From NCBI GenBank assembly GCA_002408445.1, contig DHSK01000057.1, forward strand, positions 16,412 to 35,804: a DNA stretch of 19,393 nt, in the 5' to 3' direction. Positions within the stretch are counted from its first letter, which is position 1, and each line of letters begins with the position of its first letter. A model generated the notes under the pieces. That model saw only the letters and a program-made list of their open reading frames with translations, searched no databases and was not told the origin of the DNA. The DNA comes from Syntrophomonas sp. UBA5288 (GTDB lineage Bacteria > Bacillota > Syntrophomonadia > Syntrophomonadales > Syntrophomonadaceae). Shown here piece by piece: positions 13,877 to 19,393 of this stretch. A program made the translations under genes and the position numbers.

Positions 13877-15541
13877 ATGCTGTTGCGAGTTCGAAGCTTA
13901 AGGCTGCCCCTGGAGCATGAAGAAGGAGATTTGCTGCGGGCGGCAGCACGCAAACTGGGGGTAAACCCCAAACACATATTAAACCTGACCAAGGTTAAAA
14001 AGGCGGTCGATGCCCGGAAAAGCGAAGTGCGCTTTACCTATACGGTTGATGTAAAGCTGGATAATGCGGTTCGCTTAAAGCCGGGTCTAATTAAATCCCC
14101 TGAAATATCCTCGATTCAGCCGAAAGCGTATACTCCACCGCTCCCAGGCCAGGAACCCCTTACCAGCAGTCCGCTGATAGTAGGTTCGGGTCCGGCCGGG
14201 CTTTTCTGTGCCCTTTTACTGGCCCGTTGCGGTTACCGGCCCGTTGTCATAGAGCAGGGACTGGATGTGGACCGCCGCGTCCCCCTGGTGGAAAAATTCT
14301 GGCGCCACGGGATACTGGATGAACGCTGCAATACCCAATTTGGCGAGGGTGGAGCCGGTACTTTTTCCGATGGCAAACTCACCACCCGCATCGGAGATGA
14401 ACGGATAGATTTTGTATTGCAAACCTTTGTGGAACATGGTGCCGACAGCGAGATTTTGTATATAAAAAAGCCTCATGTAGGTACAGATGTAATCCGGCAG
14501 GTAGTCAAAAAAATCCGGCAGGAAATAATAGACCGGGGCGGTGAGTTTTATTTCAACTGTCAGCTAACAGACCTAAATGTTAACGAAACACAGCTAAAAA
14601 GCATAATAATAAATAACCGGACGGAAATAAATCCCGCGGTAATGGTGCTGGCAGTGGGGAATAGTTCCAGAGATATATTTTACCGGCTTTACGCCAGAAA
14701 TGTTAAAATAATTCCTAAAGCGTTTGCCTTAGGAGTACGGGTGGAACACCCGCAGGGTCTGATAGACCAGATACAGTATGGTGACTATGCCGGCCATCCC
14801 TGCCTGGGGGCAGCCGATTACCAGCTGACCTATCAGGATGAAGCAACGAAAAGGTCACTGTACACTTTTTGCATGTGTCCCGGGGGTTACGTAATAGCCG
14901 GCTCTTCCCATAAGGAACAGGTAGTTACCAATGGCATGAGCTATTTTAAGCGTGACAGCGGAACCGCCAACAGTGCTGTAGTAGCTACGGTAGGTCCGGC
15001 CGACTGGGGCAGCACCCCGCTGGGAGGAGTGAAACTGCAGGAACAGTTGGAAAGCCGTGCTTTTGAATTGGGAGGAGGGGGCTACCGCGCACCGGCACAG
15101 TTGCTGAATGATTTCCTGGAACATAAAGCCACAGTTACACTGGCGGATTCCATAGCTACCTATACCCCCGGAGTGACTCCGGCCGATTTATGGAACCTGT
15201 TGCCCCGGGAAGTGTGCCAGGCTATGCAGAGAGGTATACTATACTGGGGCGGAAAAATGAAAGGCCTTATTGATAGCAGAGCTGTTATGACCGGAGTGGA
15301 AACGCGAACTTCCACACCCTTAAGAATTGAACGAGGAGACGACTTTTGTTCCGTAAGCGTAAAAGGGCTGTATCCTTGTGGTGAAGGCGCAGGATACGCA
15401 GGCGGCATTATGAGTTCAGCCGTCGACGGCTTGAAAACCGCGGAACATATTATAATGAAATATCGCCGGCCGGACAGCTTATTGCCGGTAGATGACATTG
15501 ACTCCTGCCCAGCCAGTGATTGGAGCAGGACACTACAATAA
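13877..15541 (+). CDS. NAD(P)/FAD-dependent dehydrogenase (COG2509-type)
   Basis: A 554-residue flavoprotein. An N-terminal region of about 95 residues, characteristic of this uncharacterised family (RLPLEHEEGDLLRAAARKLG), precedes a Rossmann FAD-binding motif IVGSGPAGLFCALLLARCGY with GxGxxG at 103-108 and the acidic E126 that would bind ribose. It continues with CNTQFGEGGAGTFSDGKLTT (151-170), typical of the family. A C-terminal FAD motif, YPCGEGAGYAGGIMSSAVDG, is followed by AEHI. The enzyme's substrate is not known. The ATG abuts the cdaR stop (TAA then ATG), and glmM starts 21 bases downstream. It is therefore inserted inside the otherwise conserved cdaA-cdaR-glmM order. Similar placements occur in some Clostridia as far as I recall. 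A redox link to cell-wall precursor synthesis is speculative. Confidence 0.85.
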   Translation: MLLRVRSLRLPLEHEEGDLLRAAARKLGVNPKHILNLTKVKKAVDARKSEVRFTYTVDVKLDNAVRLKPGLIKSPEISSIQPKAYTPPLPGQEPLTSSPLIVGSGPAGLFCALLLARCGYRPVVIEQGLDVDRRVPLVEKFWRHGILDERCNTQFGEGGAGTFSDGKLTTRIGDERIDFVLQTFVEHGADSEILYIKKPHVGTDVIRQVVKKIRQEIIDRGGEFYFNCQLTDLNVNETQLKSIIINNRTEINPAVMVLAVGNSSRDIFYRLYARNVKIIPKAFALGVRVEHPQGLIDQIQYGDYAGHPCLGAADYQLTYQDEATKRSLYTFCMCPGGYVIAGSSHKEQVVTNGMSYFKRDSGTANSAVVATVGPADWGSTPLGGVKLQEQLESRAFELGGGGYRAPAQLLNDFLEHKATVTLADSIATYTPGVTPADLWNLLPREVCQAMQRGILYWGGKMKGLIDSRAVMTGVETRTSTPLRIERGDDFCSVSVKGLYPCGEGAGYAGGIMSSAVDGLKTAEHIIMKYRRPDSLLPVDDIDSCPASDWSRTLQ

Positions 15542-15562
15542 TATCTAACGGAGGAATTATAA

Positions 15563-16915
15563 GTGGGAATATTATTTGGAACTGACGGAGTAAGAGGAAT
15601 AGCCAACCGTGAATTGACCCCCGAACTGGCCTTTAACCTGGGCCGGGCCGGCAGCTACGTTCTGGCCAAAGAAAATACCGGAGCCCGCCCCCGCATCATG
15701 GTGGGCAAAGATACCAGGATTTCCGGTGACATGCTGGAAGCCGCACTGGTAGCGGGAATATGTTCTACCGGCGCCGATGTTTTGACGGTAGGGATATTGC
15801 CTACCCCCGCTATTGCTTATCTGGTTGGTCAATATGAAGCTTCCTGCGGCATCGTAATATCTGCTTCCCATAATCCGGTTCAGGACAACGGGATAAAGTT
15901 TTTTGGACCAAGCGGTTACAAACTGCCGGATGAAATAGAGGCCGAGATAGAAAAACTGGTTTTGGCCGGTACCGGCAGCCTCTCCCGGCCGGAAGGCAGG
16001 GAAATCGGCCGGGTATACGATGTAGAAGAGGCTTTAAACCGTTACCTCGATTTTTTGACCGGTTGCTACAGTCTGAAAAAGGAACTAAATGATATTACAC
16101 TGGTACTGGACTGCGCCCATGGAGCGGCTTACAATGCCGGCCCTAAAATGTGGGAGCGCCTGGGAGCCAGAGTAATACCTATAAATAATAATCCTAACGG
16201 AGTCAATATCAATGATAAATGCGGCTCCACTCATACCGACAGTCTGCGCAAGGCGGTGCTGTCCAACAAAGCCGACCTCGGTATCGCTTATGACGGTGAT
16301 GCCGACCGCTGCATAGCAGTCGATGAACGCGGCAACGAACTGGATGGAGATCATATTATGCTCATTTGCGCCCTGGATATGTACCGGCGCGGGCAGTTGA
16401 AACCGGCTTCCGTAGTGGCTACGGTGATGAGTAATATTGGCCTGGATATAGCACTGCGCCGGGAAAATATCAAGGTAGAAAGCTGTGCGGTAGGCGACCG
16501 TTATGTACTGGAAAAAATGAAGGACACTGGAGCCATCCTGGGCGGAGAACAATCCGGACATATTATATTCCTGGAGCATGCCACTACCGGTGACGGACTC
16601 CTGACTTCACTGAAACTGGCGGAAGTACTAAGACGCACCGGGCTGAGCCTGTCCGATCTGGCCCGCGAGATGGAACAACAGCCCCAGCTCCTGGTTAATG
16701 TGAAACTGGACAACAAGGAGAAAATCCTCTCCCATGAACTGGTTAAAGCAGCCATGGCTGAAGCTGAAGCAAGATTGGGAGAATGGGGCAAACTGGTAGT
16801 AAGACCTTCCGGCACCGAACCCCTGGTCAGACTCATGGCCCAAGGCCCCGATCGCGATTTGCTGGAAGAAGTAATAAATAATATCAAAGAAGCCATAATG
16901 ACCGCCCAGGGGTAG
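15563..16915 (+). CDS. glmM: Phosphoglucosamine mutase
   Basis: A 450-residue member of the alpha-D-phosphohexomutase family converting glucosamine-6-phosphate to glucosamine-1-phosphate, the second step to UDP-GlcNAc. It has the opening LFGTDGVRGIAN, the phosphoserine loop ISASHNPVQDNGIKFFG with S102, the Mg2+-binding DGDADR loop (D244, D246, D248), the sugar-binding GGEQSGH (327-333) and the phosphate-binding RPSGTEP (414-420). All catalytic residues are intact and the length is standard. The start is GTG at 15563 behind CGGAGGAAT. GlmM is known to bind and inhibit CdaA in Firmicutes, consistent with the gene's place downstream of cdaA/cdaR. The stop codon TAG shares its last base with the first base of an inverted-repeat unit. 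Confidence 0.97.
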   Translation: MGILFGTDGVRGIANRELTPELAFNLGRAGSYVLAKENTGARPRIMVGKDTRISGDMLEAALVAGICSTGADVLTVGILPTPAIAYLVGQYEASCGIVISASHNPVQDNGIKFFGPSGYKLPDEIEAEIEKLVLAGTGSLSRPEGREIGRVYDVEEALNRYLDFLTGCYSLKKELNDITLVLDCAHGAAYNAGPKMWERLGARVIPINNNPNGVNINDKCGSTHTDSLRKAVLSNKADLGIAYDGDADRCIAVDERGNELDGDHIMLICALDMYRRGQLKPASVVATVMSNIGLDIALRRENIKVESCAVGDRYVLEKMKDTGAILGGEQSGHIIFLEHATTGDGLLTSLKLAEVLRRTGLSLSDLAREMEQQPQLLVNVKLDNKEKILSHELVKAAMAEAEARLGEWGKLVVRPSGTEPLVRLMAQGPDRDLLEEVINNIKEAIMTAQG

Positions 16916-16960
16916 AATTCAACACTGATGGACACTGATTAATTATGATTAACACAGATC
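16915..16960 (+). repeat. Solo copy of the 46-bp inverted-repeat arm
   Basis: GAATTCAACACTGATGGACA and what follows match the left arm at 1289-1334 at about 42 of 46 positions. The next 30 bases (ATAATAATTCTCACGCGCGG) also resemble the element's interior next to its left arm. No right arm is found, so this is a truncated or one-ended copy. It starts exactly at the glmM stop codon. Confidence 0.7.
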
Positions 16961-17012
16961 ATAATAATTCTCACGCGCGGGGCGCACCATGATAAACGAA
17001 TATCAGCATTGT

Positions 17013-17086
17013 GTCATTCTGAACGTTAGTGAAAAATCTTTCAGCATCTGAGTCGGGAAGATCCTTCGCTAAACGCTCAGGATGAC
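17013..17086. repeat. GTCATTCTGA-type palindromic repeat, copy 4
   Basis: Begins GTCATTCTGAACGTTAGTGA and ends CTAAACGCTCAGGATGAC. The ends are complementary, with TCTTTCAGCATCTGAGTCGG and GAAGATCCTTCG in the middle. Same layout as the copy at 5594-5668, reading in the opposite orientation. Confidence 0.75.
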
Positions 17087-17106
17087 CCCAATGCCTATTC
17101 ATAGCA

Positions 17107-17171
17107 GTGCCTACAGGCCCTACAACCGGTAGCAGGGCCTACAGGGCGATAGCCCTTCACCCTACGGGCAC
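17107..17171 (+). other. GC-rich multi-hairpin stretch in the glmS leader
   Basis: GTGCC (17107-17111) can pair with GGCAC (17167-17171), enclosing two hairpins. The first is AGGCCC/GGGCCT (17115-17120 with 17135-17140), extended by TAC/GTA. The second is AGGGC/GCCCT (17143-17147 with 17152-17156). It does not match any riboswitch or RNA class I can recognise. It could be a structured leader or the remnant of a dispersed repeat. Confidence 0.4.
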
Positions 17172-17176
17172 AACTG

Positions 17177-17272
17177 ATGTTCCCTTCGGTCACTATTAAG
17201 GACGCAGGCCCGGTCTCAGATGCACCAACTTTTGGGAGGTGGTTAATGGACGATAACATTGAATATTATTAA
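17177..17272 (+). CDS. Short ORF ending at the ribozyme cleavage site (possible leader peptide)
   Basis: A 31-codon frame opens at ATG 17177. Its internal ATG at 17246 has a near-ideal ribosome binding site GGGAGGTGG (17234-17242) and would encode the eight-residue peptide MDDNIEYY. Both end at TAA 17270-17272, the three nucleotides immediately 5' of the glmS ribozyme's G1. The longer form has no good ribosome binding site of its own. No homologue is recognised. It may be a leader peptide that places ribosomes at the cleavage site, or a chance frame in repeat-derived DNA. Confidence 0.35.
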   Translation: MFPSVTIKDAGPVSDAPTFGRWLMDDNIEYY

Positions 17273-17408
17273 GCGCCAGGCCCGGGATATACCGGGTGAC
17301 GAGGTGGGGGTTTATCGAAACATTCGGCGGGTGCCCCCCGGTTGCCACCAACCGTAAATAACGGTCACAAAGCCGGACAGCAATGCCCGGAAACAAAAAC
17401 CGTTATAG
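17272..17408 (+). promoter_or_regulatory. glmS ribozyme/riboswitch (glucosamine-6-phosphate activated)
   Basis: The sequence matches the glmS ribozyme core. Cleavage is expected between A17272 and G17273 of AAGCGCC. A CCCGG/CCGGG hairpin (17281-17285 with 17292-17296) follows. Next are the conserved GACGAGG (17298-17304), GGGGG pairing with CCCCC (17306-17310 with 17334-17339), TTTATCGAAA (17311-17320) and TTCGGCGGGTGCC. The accessory part has a GGTTG/CAACC hairpin and a long TAACGG/CCGTTA stem (17359-17364 with 17400-17405) enclosing CCGG/CCGG. Using GlcN6P as coenzyme, the RNA cleaves itself, and the downstream 5'-hydroxyl mRNA is degraded (by RNase J1 in B. subtilis). It thus lowers glmS expression when product accumulates. 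It lies about 200 bases before glmS, with a half repeat in between. Confidence 0.93.
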
Positions 17409-17501
17409 TGAATAAAGAATTATTGACCTTAAAACTGGGAAATAATTAGACCCGGACTAACAAAGATTATGGGTAAGGGGTCAGTATGGCAAAACTTTTG
17501 T

Positions 17502-17530
17502 GTCATTCTGAACGTAGTGAAAGAATCTTT
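17502..17530. repeat. GTCATTCTGA-type repeat, half copy 5
   Basis: GTCATTCTGAACGTAGTGAA followed by AGAATCTTT is one half of the palindromic repeat, nearly identical to the left half of the copy at 17013. It lies between the ribozyme and the glmS start. Confidence 0.65.
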
Positions 17531-17549
17531 CTTTTGTTAGGCAGGGATT

Positions 17550-17579
17550 AATGCGGACGTTTGAAAATAAATCCGCGTT
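17550..17579 (+). other. Hairpin just upstream of the glmS ribosome binding site
   Basis: AATGCGGA pairs with TCCGCGTT (eight pairs, one T-G) around a 14-base A/T-rich loop. It ends 14 bases before the AGGAGA site of glmS and has no T-run, so it is not a terminator. It may shape mRNA stability or ribosome access after ribozyme cleavage. Confidence 0.35.
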
Positions 17580-17606
17580 GAATTTTCATACGATAGGAGA
17601 ATTATC

Positions 17607-19393
17607 ATGTGTGGAATAATGGGATATATAGGTAACGGTGAAGCCGTGCCGGTAATAATAGACGGACTCAGCAAACTGGAATACCGCGGCTACGATTCCG
17701 CCGGTATTGCTATTTACCAGAACAATAAACTGCAAGTAACCAAGAAAAAAGGCCGCCTGGCTGAAATGGTCAATGCGCTGGGCGAACAACCCCGGGCCGA
17801 TATCGGGATCGGACATACCCGCTGGGCCACCCATGGCATTCCCAGCGATGCTAATGCCCATCCTCATTTTGATTGCCATGAACGCATTGCGGTCGTTCAT
17901 AATGGGATTATCGAAAATTATGCTACCCTGCGCAATCACTTAATCCTCGAAGGTCACGATTTCATCTCTGAGACAGACACCGAAGTCATGGCCCATCTGA
18001 TCGAGAAATACTATACTGATTCACTGGAACAAGCCGTACGGGAAGCCCTGACCCATGTTTATGGTTCCTTTGCCATAGCTGTGATCAGCAGCGATGAACC
18101 GGATAAGATTATTGCCGCCAAGAAAGACAGCCCCCTTATAGTGGGTATTGGTGAGGGCGAAAATTATGTAGCTTCAGATATTCCCGCCATCCTCGGCCGG
18201 ACCAACCAGGTCTATATTTTGGAGGACCGGGAATTCGTGGTCTTAACTCCAGATACCATTACGATTACCGATTTCGCGGGCAACCCGATAGACAAAAGAA
18301 TATTCCAGGTTGATTGGGACCCGATCGCAGCCGAAAAAGGCGGTTATGACCATTTCATGCTCAAAGAAATCCATGAACAGCCCGCCGCCTTACGGCAAAC
18401 TCTGGCCGGGCAGGTACAGGACGGAATGGTTAACCTGACCGAACCCGGCTTGAACGAAATATTCAAGGACTGTGAAAAAATATATATGGTAGCCTGCGGT
18501 ACGGCTTATCATGCCGGCCTGGTAGGAAGACTCGCCATAGAAAAACTGGCCCGCATACCGGTTGAAACTGATATTGCTTCCGAATTCCGGTATCGGGATA
18601 TTCTCTGGAATCCCCACTCCGTAATGATAGTCGTAAGCCAGTCCGGCGAAACCGCCGACACCCTGGCTGCCTTAAGAGAAGCCAAACGGCAGGGCATAAA
18701 AGTACTGGCAGTAACCAACGTAGTCGGAAGCTCGGTAGCCCGCGAAGCCGACCAGGTAATTTACACCCATGCCGGACCAGAAATAGCGGTTGCCTCCACC
18801 AAGGCTTATTCCACCCAATTATTGGTCATGTACATGCTGGCGCTTCATCTGGCCCGTATCAAAGGCACCTGCAGTGAAGCTGAACTGCGGCAGCTAACCA
18901 GCGAGCTCAGTAGTATAGATGAACTAGCGGAAAAAGTGCTGGACCAACAGGATAAAATTAAAGAACTGGCTGCCAAATACAAAGATGTCCAGAGCACCTT
19001 CTTCCTGGGCCGCGGCTTCGACTTCGCCGTAGCTATGGAAGGCGCACTAAAGCTTAAAGAAATCTCCTACATCCACGCCGAAGCTTATGCCGCCGGTGAA
19101 CTGAAACATGGCCCCCTGGCCCTGATTGATGACGGCGTACCGGTCCTGGCCCTGATAAGCCAAGACAGCCTGGTCGATAAAACCATGTCCAATATAAAAG
19201 AAGTAAAAGCGCGCGGTGCTATCGTAGTAGCCATATGCAAAGAAAACCTGCAGGAAGCCTGCCAGGAATGCGACGAACAAATCCTTCTCCCCAACGTCAA
19301 TCCCCTCCTGGCTCCTATAGTATCCGTGATACCCCTGCAGATATTCGCCTATTATATGGCAATATTCAGAGGCTGCGATGTCGATAAACCGAG
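17607..19393 (+). CDS. glmS: Glutamine-fructose-6-phosphate aminotransferase (isomerizing), 3' end cut by window
   Basis: At least 595 residues of GlmS, which makes glucosamine-6-phosphate from fructose-6-phosphate and glutamine, the committed step to UDP-GlcNAc and peptidoglycan. The N-terminal glutaminase domain has the nucleophile C2 (MCGIMGYIG), the YRGYDSAGI loop (26-34), GHTRWATHG and HNGIIENY. The isomerase half has two SIS domains, with YMVACGTAYHAG, VVSQSGETADT, EIAVASTKAYSTQ and LGRGFDFAVAMEGALKLKEI. The ATG at 17607 follows GATAGGAGA. The frame is open to the last base of the window, ending in CDVDKP. The family normally closes about ten residues later, so nearly all of the gene is present. 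Expression should be under the ribozyme at 17272-17408. Confidence 0.97.
   Translation, partial: MCGIMGYIGNGEAVPVIIDGLSKLEYRGYDSAGIAIYQNNKLQVTKKKGRLAEMVNALGEQPRADIGIGHTRWATHGIPSDANAHPHFDCHERIAVVHNGIIENYATLRNHLILEGHDFISETDTEVMAHLIEKYYTDSLEQAVREALTHVYGSFAIAVISSDEPDKIIAAKKDSPLIVGIGEGENYVASDIPAILGRTNQVYILEDREFVVLTPDTITITDFAGNPIDKRIFQVDWDPIAAEKGGYDHFMLKEIHEQPAALRQTLAGQVQDGMVNLTEPGLNEIFKDCEKIYMVACGTAYHAGLVGRLAIEKLARIPVETDIASEFRYRDILWNPHSVMIVVSQSGETADTLAALREAKRQGIKVLAVTNVVGSSVAREADQVIYTHAGPEIAVASTKAYSTQLLVMYMLALHLARIKGTCSEAELRQLTSELSSIDELAEKVLDQQDKIKELAAKYKDVQSTFFLGRGFDFAVAMEGALKLKEISYIHAEAYAAGELKHGPLALIDDGVPVLALISQDSLVDKTMSNIKEVKARGAIVVAICKENLQEACQECDEQILLPNVNPLLAPIVSVIPLQIFAYYMAIFRGCDVDKP

Noticed and set aside
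15160..16935. Several long minus-strand open frames opposite the FAD dehydrogenase and glmM
   Set aside because: They are antisense to certain genes, have no ribosome binding sites or recognisable motifs, and are rich in Ser/Pro/Arg as expected of shadow frames.
17230..17250. T-box antiterminator from the GGGAGGTGG motif
   Set aside because: The T-box core (GGTGGNACCGCG) and a specifier stem are absent; the motif is better read as a ribosome binding site for the ATG at 17246.
1..19393. tRNA, rRNA, CRISPR array, complete insertion sequence or phage genes
   Set aside because: No tRNA T-loop/acceptor pattern, no regularly spaced repeats and no transposase, integrase or phage structural ORF was seen in either strand.

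Overview
This is a stretch of a low-to-mid GC Firmicutes (Clostridia-type) chromosome. The evidence is the cdaA-cdaR-glmM-glmS block, a glmS self-cleaving ribozyme ahead of glmS, a SpoIID/LytB-type lipoprotein, a ComFB-family protein, a small 2[4Fe-4S] ferredoxin, strong AGGAGG-type ribosome binding sites and frequent GTG/TTG starts. The dispersed repeats and gene content would fit an anaerobic syntroph of the Syntrophomonas type; that genus-level guess is inference only.

Layout. 1-1265: a CPBP-family membrane protein and an FmdB zinc-ribbon protein closed by a terminator. 1266-1628: a gene-free stretch that is almost entirely a small element with 46-bp inverted ends. 1629-3791: a compact run of HAD hydrolase, ComFB-like protein, RNase HI and a YkgJ-type cysteine-cluster protein. 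3792-4185: a palindromic repeat, a 46-codon remnant without a usable start, and a terminator. 4186-9129: a branched-chain amino acid ABC transporter cluster (livJ, livH, livM, livG). Here livJ is interrupted by an in-frame TAG, and the place normally held by livF is taken by an EamA/DMT-family exporter translationally coupled to livG. 9302-11171: spoIID-like gene (minus), trmL (plus) and ferredoxin (minus), with a perfect bidirectional terminator between the last two. 11356-11988: thiamine pyrophosphokinase. 12130-19393: cdaA, cdaR, a FAD-dependent dehydrogenase, glmM, a 690-base leader with the glmS ribozyme, and glmS, which runs off the end about ten codons short.

How it fits together. cdaA/cdaR make and regulate c-di-AMP, and CdaA/CdaR/GlmM are known to act as a complex in Firmicutes. 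GlmS and GlmM perform the first steps to UDP-GlcNAc, so the last third of the window couples c-di-AMP signalling to cell-wall precursor supply. The ribozyme gives GlcN6P feedback on glmS.

The most interesting spots are: (a) the glmS leader, where a short ORF with a strong ribosome binding site ends with its UAA exactly at the ribozyme cleavage site, behind an unexplained GC-rich multi-hairpin stretch; (b) the TAG in an otherwise intact livJ, together with the missing livF; and (c) two families of dispersed palindromic repeats that recur in nearly every long intergenic region. No tRNA, rRNA, CRISPR array or complete insertion sequence was seen.
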